Of a stretch of DNA of 64,000 nucleotides, positions 46,573 through 58,222 are shown one piece after another. Each line of letters starts with the position of its first letter. Position 1 is the stretch's first letter. Origin of the DNA: Linnemannia elongata (Eukaryota; Mortierellomycota; Mortierellomycetes; Mortierellales; Mortierellaceae); contig JAXBDG010000005.1 in NCBI GenBank assembly GCA_036320915.1, positions 2,046,001-2,110,000 of the forward strand. The letters run 5' to 3'. The notes under the pieces were generated by a model. The model was not told the origin of the DNA and ran no database searches. It worked only from the letters and a program-made list of their open reading frames with translations. Made by a program: the position numbers and the translations under genes.

Positions 46573-46758
46573 CTTGATGTTCCTTGGTTAGGTGGAGATG
46601 AAGAAAAGGATGAAAAGGATGTTTGAACCAAGTAGTTCTCTCTCTTTTTTCCCCACATGCCTGAATTTGAAGTAAAATGACGTCACTCAGGCACAGTCAA
46701 AACTTCGTTCACTCTCCCTTTCACACCCCCTTTTACCTTCCTTACACTCATCCATAAG
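46573..46758. promoter_or_regulatory. Compact divergent promoter of GST-like and ornithine cyclodeaminase family genes
   Basis: Only 186 bp separate the two start codons. It contains TGACGTCA at 46679-46686, a perfect CRE/ATF-type palindrome. Stress-linked use is plausible but inferred. Confidence 0.5.
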
Positions 46759-47978
46759 ATGCCTCCAGTCCGCGTCCTTTCCTTGGAGCACGTCGCCGCC
46801 GTCCTTAAGGACATCGACATCGAAGATATCCTCACCTCCCAAGCACAAGCCTTTCACGCTTACAGGTACCACTTTCCCTTCCTGTATCCCGCATCTCAGT
46901 CATATTATTACTCACAAGCCAAACAATTACTCATCCATTATCATCCTTTTTTTTTTCAACTACAATCCCACACAGTGCAAACGAGACACAGACACCACAG
47001 AGATCAACTCTCGAAACCCCTTACCACAAAACCCTCATCATGCCCTCAAGAATCGACACTCTCACCTCAACCGTCAAGATCGTCTCCGTCCCCAAAACAG
47101 ATTCCAAGGATGGTCTCCCAGGCGTCACCATCGTCCTTGACAACAAGACTGGGGAGCCTCGAGGACTCGTCAATGCTCGGCTCTTGACTGCTGTTCGTAC
47201 TGCTGCCGGGTCTGCTCTTGCTACGCGAGTTATCTTTGAGAACAAGCAGGAGGAGACTAAGAAGGCCTTGTCGTTGGTGGTGTTTGGATCAGGCGCCCAG
47301 GCAAAGGCACATATTCAATTGTTGACTCATATCATGCCAGGTCAGATCTCGCGCATCGTCATCTGTAACAGGACCCTCCCTCGAGCTTGCGACCTTGTCC
47401 ATGAACTAGCGCCCGAATGCAGTGCCAAATCGATCGATATCTCGGCCTTCAGCATCACCACTGGCGAATCCACTTCCTCAACAACAGGAACCGGATCAGG
47501 ATCACCTCAGGATAAACTGAAGGAAATCGTCCAATCTGCACACATCATTTGCACCTGCACAAACACAACCGAGGCCCTCTTCCCCGGCGAATGGGTCCAA
47601 CCGGGAACACACTTCAACATGGTCGGTTCCTATACTCCGGCAATGCACGAAATCGATCAGTCCTTGGTCGCTCGTGCTTGGACCTTGGTCGATGCCAAGA
47701 AGGAATGTGAACATGAGGCTGGAGAGTTTATCTTGGCCAAGAAACTGACGGGTGAGAATGGAGTTTTGGCAGAGTTGGGTGAGATCTTTACAGAGGATGG
47801 CAAGTTCAAGCGGGAAGCCTTGCCCAAGGAGTTTTCGGACCGTGGGAATAATCAGGACAAGAAGAAGGATGTGACGATTTTCAAGAGTGTGGGGATTGCA
47901 GCCCAGGATGTCGCCATTACTGCACTGGTCCTCGATAAGGCAGAGGCCATGGGCCTTGGTTCTGTCGTTGACTTTTAA
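46759..47978 (+). CDS. Ornithine cyclodeaminase / mu-crystallin family enzyme
   Basis: NAD(P)-dependent family that includes ornithine cyclodeaminase (ornithine to proline plus ammonia) and ketimine reductases. Exons 46759-46865 and 46976-47978 join in phase; 369 residues. Seen: N-terminal LSLEHVAAVLKDIDIEDIL, the substrate-side LPGVTIVLDNKTGEPRGLVN, RTAAGSALATR, the Rossmann motif VVFGSGAQAKAHIQLL (about 135-150), CTCTNTTEALFPGEW and HFNMVGSYTPAMHEID. The C-terminal TIFKSVGIAAQDVAITALV is a family hallmark. The exact substrate is not settled by sequence; proline synthesis or lysine-ketimine reduction are both possible. Confidence 0.87.
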
Positions 47979-48090
47979 AATATATTATATTCTCTTTTTC
48001 CATTTTCTTGTGTACTTGTCGATATGTCTATCCATGTTCACTTTCCAGCAATACAGAAAATGAAAACCTCTCCCTCTCTCCCTCGAGGAA

Positions 48091-49948
48091 TCAAACGCGA
48101 CGTCCGATGTGCTCGCCCATGCGGACGAGTGTCTCAACACCCTTCTTGGAGTTCTCAATCAGATCCTGGTCAAACTGAACGGCACCCTTCTTGAACAAAA
48201 GGATACATGTCGATCCACCGTACGCGAAATAACCGAGCTCCTCTCCCTTCTCCAGCTTGGTCCCGGGCACCTTCCCTCCCGTCAGTTCAATCGACCCGAC
48301 TAGTACAATATGCAATTGAAAAAAAATGATATCATATCTGTTAGCGCTTTTTTTGACTCCAGCAAAAAGAAATGACGATGGTCGCAACATTATGAGATGG
48401 TGCTTCTTACCTAGCAAGGCCCCGATCGAGACAAACACACATCTATCAAAGGCCTCATTCCCTCCACCCCCATCAAGATCAAGCACAGAAACAACACGGA
48501 CATTCTCTGTAAAAACATCTAGATTCTCGTTCACAGCCATCGGGTTCACCGTAAAGTATGTGCCCCCAATCTTCACCGGGTCCCTATCCTTCGAAACCGT
48601 CGCCTTCACGGGACTATGGAACCGATGATAATCCTGTGGGGCCAACCTGAAAATCGCAATAGAAGATTGATCGAATTCTGCCGCGAGGTCGGGGTCCTGG
48701 AGGAAGGTTGGGAGGGTGAATTTCTGGCCCTTGATCCAGAACTCTTGTGCGCATGAGATCGAGTCGAAGACGGCGAGACGACAATCTGCAGCTGAGGTTA
48801 TCACCCCCTATTATTATGCATGCGTTCGGAACGCGAACGAGTCAGATTTTTTTGTTTTTGTTTTGATGCCCTGAAACGTGTTTCCATTGCTGTTATTGTA
48901 TTGCAAAAGCTGGAACAAAAAGACTTACGGGATCGTCCTTGCCGTCGATAGGCCGCGCATCCTTCTTTAGCTTCCTATAAAAAAACTCATTGAACGTTCT
49001 GTACTTGGTCACATCCTCCTCCAACAACTCTGTCAAATCCAATTTGTACGTCTTGATAAAGGGATTGATATGACTGACAGATGCCGGATCATCAAAGTGT
49101 TTGCCTTGCGTCCGCGATTCTTTCAGGAATAAGTTTTGTAACCTGTGCGTCTCCAGCACTGTGTTTGAATGAAAGAGGGTGGGAGGTAAATAGTCAGTCA
49201 GGTTGTCCATGCTATGAGCCATTTTTTTGTTTGCTCCCTCCTGTCCATGTTATGCGCCATTTTTTTGTTTGTTTGCTTCTTCCATCCTGTCCATTGTGCT
49301 GTATAATTAAGGAACGGAGAAATGACTTACACCTGTGATCGAATTGACAGGCAAAAAGAAGGTGCATTCCAATGCGGGCATAGACTGGCATGTCCTCCCA
49401 CTCCGTCTTGCCTGTCTATTCATTCATTGTGCAAAACAAGAAAAGAAGGTGTGTCAGTCACACCAGGTCGTAGAAAAACCATCCTCATATCCCAGAGTAA
49501 CAAAAAAGCACAAAACAGAGAGGTGGCTACCTTACGGTCAACAATAATGAAATTGCCATATCGATACGCCTTATAGACCTTATGGATCCACCGGTTAGGG
49601 TGCACATAGGGGAACCACGTCTTGTGGTTTGCGCTCGTCAAGATCCCACCATCCGCTAGTATCAGAAGACAGCGGCGATGGTCGAAAAAAATATGTTAGC
49701 ATGTAGGCATACGAAAAAAAAAAAAAATCGACTACCCACAATCCATATTTTTTTTCATTGAATGCCTGCGACTTACAGAGTGGATGTCCATCGTCCTCGT
49801 TGGCACAAGAGTTGGCAACGGTCTCTTCGAGGCGTCCTGAACTTTTAAGGATGTAATCCTCAATGCTGTTAATTGTTTCTGCCCACTCGGTGGCCTCGCG
49901 CGTGGGTGGGGGCGCGTATTCTTCCTGCGGTTTTTGTTGGTCGTCCAT
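48091..49948 (-). CDS. PSD: Phosphatidylserine decarboxylase, short form
   Basis: Makes phosphatidylethanolamine from phosphatidylserine using a self-generated pyruvoyl group; psilocybin-pathway PsiD belongs to the same family, so other amino-acid-derived substrates cannot be excluded. Six exons in phase: 49777-49948, 49531-49655, 49331-49415, 48929-49158, 48411-48807, 48091-48299; 405 residues. Seen: TFNEFFYRKLKKDARPID, VITSAADCRL, DYHRFHSPV, VNPMAVNENLDVFTENVR, and the autocleavage motif GGST with Ser at about 366. The N-terminus has no signal peptide, membrane anchor or C2 domain, unlike mitochondrial Psd1 or the C2-bearing Psd2. It is probably cytosolic or peripherally bound. Confidence 0.9.
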
Positions 49949-50404
49949 GTGTGTTGGTTGTTGGCTTGACTTCAAGTGTGGGTTTTGTTTTAGTTGATGT
50001 AGGGTTTTTCGTGCGTGAGAAAAAAAAAAGTGGACAGGGATGACTATGAAAAAATGTTGAAGGAAAAGAAAGAGGGGAGGGAAAAGAGAGAAAGAAGAAA
50101 AAAAAAAAGGAGTGAATGGGTGTGAAACTGTCCCTGACCTTTCTTCTGCTCGATTTATTCCCTCATCTGGCGTAATGCTTCTTTTCATACCCTTCCCACC
50201 GCCTCAATTGTCCACATGGACATTTTCTTCGGAAAATGGTTATTCAACTTCACCTCTTCATCGTCAAACAAACTATTTTCCGCGCCACTCCTCTCCGCCA
50301 CATCACACAAACGCATGGATGGATGAATAGAGAAGGGGTATATTCGCTTCGGATAAATTAGATGAGAATAAATAAAAATAACTACTACAGTACGTTCGCA
50401 ATGC
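49949..50404. other. Spacer between OPT 3' end and PSD start
   Basis: PSD leader and promoter on the minus strand, pyrimidine-rich at about 50020-50115 (complement). No gene is seen. Confidence 0.5.
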
Positions 50405-52874
50405 TTAATTGCAGGAGCAGGCGCCGGCATAGCATCCGACACAGGATGCAGAGTGGACCTTGGCCGTCTTCAAGATCAAGTTAACAATCGAGAACGTGCC
50501 CTCACCCAACACAAATCCGGACGCGATAATAATCAAGAACACACGTCCCAACTTTGCGTACTTGGCCGAAGGGTGACCCGCATATTTCTTGCAATGCCAA
50601 TCCCACCACAGCGACACCACTCCTCCAACAAATCGGGCCAATGTAAAGTTGGGTAAGTTGTACATTCCGATAGCAAATGCGATGCCGGAGGGGATCCAAC
50701 CGATCCAACGAGGACGACCACGGATGGATCCATTACGGCTGCGGGACTTCAAGAAGGCGACATCAGAGTAGACAACCTGGATGATGGTCAGGAGAGCAAA
50801 GAAGCCGGCGAAACCCCAGATGAAGGGGCCGGTGTTGTAGGGCAAGGGGTGGCCGTTCAAAAGGCGAGCGAGGTCCAACCAGACCTTGGCCGTAGGGACT
50901 GCAAACTGAGGACCGGGCAACTCATACGCGGACGAGTACAACTTGTAGACTCCCGTCGAGATGAAGACCGAGGCCAAGGAGCCGATCAATTGGGCCCAGA
51001 ACTGGGCCTTGGGTGAGGCACCGAGTAAATGTCCCGTCTTGAGATCCTGCATCAAGTCTCCGGCCTGTTGAGCTCCTGCCTCAGCAATACCTCCAGCAAT
51101 CAGGTTGGCGACAATGCCTCCGGGGACAACTCCTGCAAAGGCAAACTGCGACACTTTACCGATACCACTGACAGGGTTCAAATCGGTTGATCCCAAAGCG
51201 CGAACTCCGAGGACAGACAAGAGACAACCAAGGACGATGGCGAGCAAGGTGGCATAGACAGGCATGTGCTGGTCCTTGAAGACAACCCAGATCAGGAGCA
51301 GGCAGAGAGCAGATGACAGAAGGAGACCGCAAACCCAGAGCTTAAGGGGGACCAACTGGTCAATGGGTGCATCTTCATCTTCCAGGTCCTCCTCGACGCT
51401 GAAGGCATCAATGTCGGCACCAGTGTGGGCAGCAGAGGCCTGGAGGGCCGCCTTGCGCTCGGCGTTACGTTTCTCGCGTGTCTTGCGACGGTAGTGAGCA
51501 ATGAAGGACAAGACAATGACTCCCAGAAGGGAAACCACAGCCTCAGCAATCATGACACCTAGAGAGATCCAGAGAATCCATCCACGAGCACCGCTGGTTG
51601 AGCTACCGACTGGTCCAGTGACCCACTGCTTTTTGGTGACGACAGGCGAGAGGATACCCCAGCCGACAACGCAGCCAAGCAACATGGACGCGGTCGTGGG
51701 GAAACCCATGATGACACCCTGGCCAACATAGCTGAGCGAAGGGGTCAAGTACCACTGCCAGGTGCTGGCAACCGTAACAGTCATTCCAGAGAACCAGTCA
51801 AAGATGGGTACCGTCGAGACGACAGGGAAGAAGTAGGAGAGAATGGTGTACAGGGCCGAAAGTCCAAAAGAAATGGCCAAAGCAGTCATGTTGAGACGCC
51901 AGTTGTCCTCCTGCAAGAACTCCTTGTCCAATGTGAAATGCTCTCCGTTCTCTCCATGAATCTCGATCTTGCCAGTCGCCTGAGCATGACGTTGGTCCTC
52001 GTAGTCGACAGCGGCCAACTGACCCAGAGGCTGCTGACCTTCCTTGGTATATTCTTCCAGATCCGTCTTCTCGTCATTGTTCTTCCGGTGGCGAAGACCC
52101 TCTTCTCCAAACTGAGCGCTTGCGACCTCGGTGATTTGCTGACGACGATGTGGGTTGCTGTGGTTGACCAAAGGCGTGTTGTGAAGGACACCAATCATCT
52201 GGGCGGTGGCGGTACCCGAGGGGAAGGGAAGCTTCTCCTTGATAATAACCTGCCGTCTGAGGGGGACAGCAATAAAAACTCCAAAGAACGCAATCGCCAA
52301 CGACCAGAGAATCAAGTGTCCGGCAGAGAGCTCGACAGATCCGCCATGGTCAGGGTTATCGGCAAGTGTCATCAACTTGAGCGCAGGGATGATACCGACA
52401 AATCCAGCGGCCAGGGGCATAGTACCGGTGGCGACTGCGACAGATTGGAGGACAATGTTTTCGGCAGGACCAAAGGGCACTGTGATAAAGTTCTTAAGAG
52501 CCTTGAAGATGGCAAAGCCGAGCAAGGAGGATTGGAGGGACATCATACTGATCCAGCCGGTCTGAAGGCCAAAGTACATGTTGGTGAAGCACAAGAGTGT
52601 GCCGATAAAGATACCGACCACCATCGACCGCCACTATATCATTCATATGATAGTAAATGTGAGCTGCTGTGTTAGCGTTTGATATGTAACAAATCTTGTT
52701 CGCTTTGTCGAATAGTCGTGTTGTCATTCGAGTAAGATGAGGCCGGCAAGGAAGCAAGGGTGTGCTTACAGTAAAGTGGGGAAGGTCCTTCTGAGGGTTG
52801 TCTTCCTGGATCTGAGTGAGGTGCGCATCGTTATCCTCCAGCTTGGGGTGCGTGGGGTGCGCGACAGTCGTCAT
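50405..52874 (-). CDS. OPT-family oligopeptide/metal-chelate transporter
   Basis: Polytopic transporter of the oligopeptide transporter superfamily, closest in style to the YSL/YGL114W-like branch. Exons 52770-52874 and 50405-52633 join in phase 0; 777 residues. Seen: GIFIGTLLCFTNMYFGLQTG at the first membrane helix, PFGPAENIVLQSVAVATGTM, KLPFPSGTATAQMI, and many later helices such as VYATLLAIVLGCLLSVLGV and FAGVVPGGIVANLIAGGI. Large cytosolic loops are charged. It ends in a Cys-rich tail (ASCVGCYAGACSCN), a possible metal or lipid-modification site. Substrate (peptide, siderophore-type chelate or other) is open. Confidence 0.9.
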
Positions 52875-53544
52875 GGTTGTATGAGTTTGTGTGGTCAAGA
52901 GTAAATTATTTTATGGGAAAAAAGGACGAATGGCCAATTTTTCTCGAATGTGCTGAACTGTGTGTCGTTCAACAACCTGAGTGAACAAAAAAAAGAAACG
53001 GAGTGAAGGAGCAGTAGAATGATGACAAGGGCACAGAAAGGAAAGGGTCAAGGGGAGGGTGGACAGGAAGGAGACAAGGGACAGAAAAAGAAAAAGAAAA
53101 AAAAAAGAAGGGATGGACAGGGCTCATGAGTGTGCTTAAATACTCTTTCGCCTCCCGGGATTGAGTCCTGGTGGACTGGCGCCCAACCTTTTGACATGTA
53201 TCAAACGAACGAGTGTTCGATTTAGTCTGCGAAAGAGAGAGAGAGAGAGAGAGAGAGAGTACACGAGCAAGAGAAAACGATTATCAATCAACACGCATAC
53301 ACCCCACGCCATACGCATGCGCATACGACATGCACACGCATGTACGTTCCTCTTTCGTGTTTGTGTTTTAACCTTTGCGAGGAGAAAAAAGGTTGCGCCC
53401 GAAGGACCGATCGAACATCCACTCATTTTTTTTTTTTTTTTTTGCCTTCTTTCTTCTTCGTTTTTCTGTCCCACCTGAGGAGGAGTTACCCTCATTTGGG
53501 CAAGTTTTTTTTTGCATACTCCCAAGGAGGAAAAGGAGGCGAGG
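52875..53544. other. Divergent spacer with (AG)n tract
   Basis: Holds an (AG)n microsatellite at 53234-53259 and poly(T) at 53428-53443. No gene is seen apart from the start of the next candidate gene. Confidence 0.5.
53234..53259. repeat. (AG)n microsatellite
   Basis: About 13 uninterrupted AG units. Confidence 0.95.
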
Positions 53545-54828
53545 ATGTCGATGGCGACAGCAAACAAACCGTTCGTTCCGTCGACTAAAAAGATCAAGCC
53601 AAAGGTAGGGGGTTAGTTTAAAGTAATAGCGAGAAAAGAAGGGAGTCATGCTAAAAACCGCTAACCTATTCCGCAGACTGCGGATAAGGAGGGACACCAA
53701 GGAAACTCAAGCCCAAAAGTGAGTTTTCGCCAAACAGATGGACAAACAAAAAGGAAAGAAACCAGTGTGCGTGTAAGGTTCGTACTTCGCAACCATGTTT
53801 TGTATGGTCTTTTAAGGCGATGTAAAGTTTTCTTGTTCGGCCGTTTAATACACTGTGAATCTGAAGTACCTTCGAACAGGTTTTGCTTTTTGTTTGGTGC
53901 AAGAGAGCAGCAAAAGAAGCAAGGTACCATGAGCTTGTGTACAAAAAGCTGCACAAATGACGAATGCACAAGCGAGTATGGCATTATCGACTCTTTCTCC
54001 GTCAACTGTCACGCCTTTGTTTTTGTTTCCGCCCAAACGGCCTTTTCTTCATTCTCCACATACAACAATACTGGGCGAGTGAATGAACAAGAAACGCTTG
54101 CGCGCCTCTTGAATACAAGGAAGCCTAACTGAAACACACTCTCTTATCCGCGCGCTCGTTTATCTTCTCTCACCATGTGGCACTTCTTCTTGTGTCCCTA
54201 GATATCTCCTCCATCTGCAGTTTGTCAAACATCGAAGAAGCTAGCATGTATTCCCACTCCACTCCATTCCTTGGTCATGATTTTCATATCTACTCCCTTG
54301 CCTTGAGATTTGCTCGGTGGGAAGATGAACTCTCACGAAAAAGATTTCTGCGCACCACCCCCTACTCCACCCAACCACCCTATCAACACACCCATAACGT
54401 CCATTCTCTCCTCAATTGGCAACGAAAATAAGGAAATTGTCCAGATGGCTCTTGCTGACCTTCCACATCTGGCCTGTGGTTTGTTTATGATTTGGCTGGA
54501 AAGGAAGAGAAGGTCCGTGTCGGACATGGAAAACAAGCATGTTTATCCAGTCGAAGACGTGATTTCGACATCTCCCTTTCACTCACTTTGTTTATCTTGC
54601 GCCCACCCCCACCCCCACCAGTGGACACCCCGTTACGTTCAGACCCGCCAAAGAGGAAGGACAGCCAACCTAATTTCTGTTACAGTAATGTTGTTCTTGG
54701 CTTCTTTTTTCATTTTGACTGGCGGACTCTTCCATGTTCATTCTTGAATGATAGGCAGACAGCCCGATCTCCAAACAACTTCATTGATTTCCGAACCCGC
54801 GGAAGCATTGGCAACCTTAGAAGAATAG
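53545..54828 (+). CDS. Candidate small-exon gene of unknown function
   Basis: Not recognised. Six small exons can be chained with every phase in agreement: 53545-53604, 53677-53718, 54202-54273, 54325-54475, 54622-54684, 54755-54828, giving 153 residues. Intron 1 has a textbook branch site (GCTAACC) ahead of CCGCAG, which supports a real gene. The product is rich in proline-directed sites: ISPPSAV, IPTPLHSL, APPPTPPNHPINTPITS and DTPLRSDPPKRK, of the type phosphorylated by cyclin-dependent or MAP kinases, plus basic patches. The donors at 54274 and 54476 are weak. An alternative reading of the last part (RSPNNFIDFRTRGSIGNLRR) with a strong donor at 54829 would carry the gene further downstream. 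Confidence 0.4.
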
Positions 54829-56665
54829 GTAATAATCACTAGATGTCACGAACAAGAGTAAAAAATGTCCTGTTCTTCCCTTATTGTTAACCCATCCATG
54901 GAGTTCGCTCATGTGCAACAACCACAAACACAAGACAAGACACAAATACAAATATTACCCGAGGGCTGTATCCCCGTTCTTTGCTTAGCCAATTGCTCGA
55001 CCCTTTAGGCGGGGTGCACAATATTGATGGGAGAGGCACGCCGGGTCGATGATTCTGATTCAATTCATATCGTACCACCTTTCTTTCTTCTTTTTCAATG
55101 AATGGATCCCAAAGCCAAGTTCAAGCCTAAGCACAAACCATCTCCTGCCTCCCAAGATCTTCTCTCTCGCCCCGTTGAATTCAACCCCTCTTTCTCCTGT
55201 CCATCCAATATGTTTTTTTATCATATTTACCGCCACCGAGGCGAGACCAATTGAGTGAGTTGATTGACCTAAGCTGAAGGACTGATATTCAAAGGCAACT
55301 TTCAGTCACATTTTTGTTCCCTCTTCGCTTAAGACTTATCGCTTCCCATCTTCGCTTCTCCACTACCCTACCCTACCCTCCAGCACCCGGAAGGAATTCC
55401 AAAGTACAGGCATGCACAAGCGAAATACAGAAAAAATAAGAAGTTTTGTTACTTTGACCTATCGTTGTGCCCTTTTTGCTGCAACAAACCAATTGAACCT
55501 CTAGACAGCATTCAAAAATTGAGAGGCGCGTTCGATCCTTTTGACACATCCTTCCAGACTTTGAAAAGTCCCTCCAGTCGCATAACTTTTAATCGTACAT
55601 CCATGTGGCTTGTATGCGAACGAAACTTCCTCATCAGGCAAAAACAAAGTTGTAGATAAAATACGCAAATTTGCACAACATGTTATGCAATTGGTAAACA
55701 GTTTAGGACTGCGAAGATATGCGATTAGAATCGACTTTTCAAAGTCTGGAAGCTTGAGGTCCTCCTTGGCTTGACTCGTCCTTGGAAATGTAACAAAAGC
55801 AGCCAAAGTAACCAGAAGCGAAACGCATCAACTCCCTAGCTTTTTTTGCCTTACATACCACCTTTTGCCTTGTTCTCGCACGTCCCCCCCTCCCCTCTTC
55901 CTATCTATTTTTGCCACCCCTGTTCTTTATTACCAGCAGCTGGCCTGCCCTGATGCGGAGACGTGAGATCGAGATCAAGCAAGACACACAAGCCATGCAT
56001 CAATGAAAGAGAGACAACTTTGCAGTGTGCATTGTACTAGCGACTTTTGTATCTCTCGCCCGTTCTCCAACTGATACCAAACAGTTGGCTTTCATTCGCG
56101 CTCTTTTTTTTTTTTTTTGGATTAAACAAGTTCGCCGTAGATTTGTGGCCTGCTTCATTCACCAACCTGTTCCAGACCACTTTTTGAAGTGGGCCAATTC
56201 TTGGACATACCCGCGCCAGGCGTTCATTCACCGCCCTCTCTCCATGGAAACAATAAGCATAAAATGTTCATTTTCGACTAATATTTTTATTTCTATGGAC
56301 AAAAGAAGGTCGTGGTCGATCCAGACTGGGCACCGAGGGACCCAGAAATGGTCCTGTCGTCGTCGTTGTTGTTCACGGTCAAGGATATCATCGTCATCGT
56401 CATACATGTCGCCACAGTGGTATTCCGCGCAGAGTAAGGGCGACCGAGATAACCCCAACTGTACCTGCGCCCACCGTGGTTTCAATGCAATTCCTGCGTC
56501 CTGTCTGTATCCCTTCTTTAACCATCTGCACTCGCTTCCTATCTGACTGTCCATCTGGATTTCCTGCTTTGTTATCATACGACTCATGTCGTTCTCCTGG
56601 GTCAAGTAAACATCCTGTTTCTGCTCATTCTCAATCTCCTCGATGACACACTGAACTACGAGGAG
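54829..56665 (+). other. Possible further exons of the same or another gene
   Basis: Three exon-like segments with correct ends are visible: 55115 onward (encoding KFKPKHKPSPASQDLLSRP), 55505-55594 (encoding SIQKLRGAFDPFDTSFQTLK) and 56306-56433 (encoding KVVVDPDWAPRDPE, then a hydrophobic helix). The last can splice (donor GTAAGG) to 56607-56646, ending at TGA only 19 nt before the convergent PRL phosphatase stop. I could not chain all of these in one consistent phase, so no gene model is given. Confidence 0.3.
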
Positions 56666-58222
56666 TCAAGCCTTGAGCCGGAACATCTTGCTCAATCCGC
56701 TCTTCAATCCGCTGGCAGCACCGCCTGAGGAGGTGCCTGAAGAAGTGCTCGATCCGCTACCAAGCGAGTTCTTCAGGATCTTGCCACGCTTGTAGCCGTC
56801 AATGTACTGAATCTGGTTGCTGTTGAAGCATCCACGGCGGCGACGGCGGATAAACTCGACAGTATCCAGGTTGGCCATGCCGAGCTCAATCATCGCAATC
56901 GCAACCAAGATGGGAGCACGGCCCAAGCCAGCAACGCAGTGGACAGCAATGGTGGGAGCGGCGGGGGTGTCCTCCTCCTCCTCGCTCGCCGAGGGCGATC
57001 CACTGCGACGTCTGACAATGCGACTATCTACGAGCTGCAACCAGTTCTTGATAATGTTCACAGGAGGCTAGTAGAAAAAATGAACGTGTCTTGATTAGTT
57101 TATGTTTTGCGCAGAGGTCGATGTGAATATGGGAAAGGATTAAGCTAGTGGCCGATGCGCCGCAGCTTGCTTTTTTGTTGGGCTAGAATTTTCGGAAATA
57201 GGGCCAACCAATGATTTCTTTCCTCTCGCACAGATCGCAACATCCCTGTGATCATAGAGTCGATGCAAGCGGGGAGAAAGACACATGGGGAGATCGGAGG
57301 GTGTCGTAGAGGATGATGTGCAATGAAGAGGAGGAAAAGGATATGGTGGCATTGGTCTACTCCTGTGCTCCTTTTTTTTAAAAAAAAAAGGAATATATCC
57401 TGAGACGAGGAGGCTGTCATGGAAAAACAAGAACGGCAATGCAGGAAAGGAGGGAAAACGTGCTGGTTTGCTGGCTGAATGAATGGGCGTTGTATCCTTT
57501 TTGCTCAACCGCAGTTCGAAATATAAGAGTCGACTCATCCAGAATTCCATTTTCGTGTACTTGGACCACCTCTTCTTTCTTCTTCTTCTTCCTCTTTGCT
57601 CAGCCGTGCTTCCCTCCTAATTGAGTGCTAGCTGCTCTGTCCTGTCCATTCTGTGCTTTTTGTGATCATGGGCACTGCTGCCCTTTTCTTCGGCAAAATA
57701 TCTCCTGAAAGCCTGCTGATCATCGAAGTTGCTGGTTCTTGTGTGTCCACTTGCCCATTTTCCTGAATTAGTCAGCTCCTGTCATCCTGTCATTGTAGCG
57801 GTGATGGCTCTTGGTGTTTATACAAAATCAATTGCAAGACGTACCACTGCTCCATCACGGAAGGGCCAGTCGTGAACAGTGATGCCCTCGGCCTGGAGGG
57901 TCTCTGCTCTGTAGGTGGGCTCGCAGCAGCGCACAACGTCGGTGACATTGTTGCGCTTCAACTCCTGCAAGTAGAAGGGCAAGGTCGAGTCGGTGGGGCA
58001 ATCGAGGATCAAGAAACGGACACCCTTGGTCATGGGGGGCTCGATCAGGGTCAACTGGCGGCCGAGAGGGGCCAAACCAGGGCTGCGGGGAGGGGTGGGG
58101 AGTCTCTGGAGACGAGCGGTCGAGGGGTTGACGGCGATGGTTGAGCCGGAGGACTCTGTCGAGACGGAGCGGAACATGCTGACGGGGGCGTGAGCGGAGG
58201 CGTTGGCGGAGATGGTGCTCAT
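56666..58222 (-). CDS. PTP4A: PRL-type dual-specificity phosphatase (PTP4A family)
   Basis: Cysteine-based phosphatase of the PRL family; animal PRLs bind CNNM magnesium transporters. Exons 57845-58222 and 56666-57067 join in phase 0 across a 777-nt intron; 259 residues. An N-terminal Ser/Pro-rich extension (1-60) precedes the fold. Seen: FLILDCPTDSTLPFYLQELK, VVRCCEPTY, the general-acid loop HDWPFRDGAVPP (Asp at about 123), the P-loop VHCVAGLGRAP (Cys about 170, Arg about 176), and RRRRRGCFNSNQIQYIDGYK. An acidic insertion (SASEEEEDTP) sits before the P-loop. Animal PRLs end in a prenylated CAAX box; this one has a Gly/Ser-rich tail ending MFRLKA, so prenylation is unlikely. Confidence 0.9.

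Noticed and set aside
55501..55806. Minus-strand 101-codon frame
   Set aside because: No ATG near its beginning, no splice support, and the plus strand has an exon-like segment in the same place.
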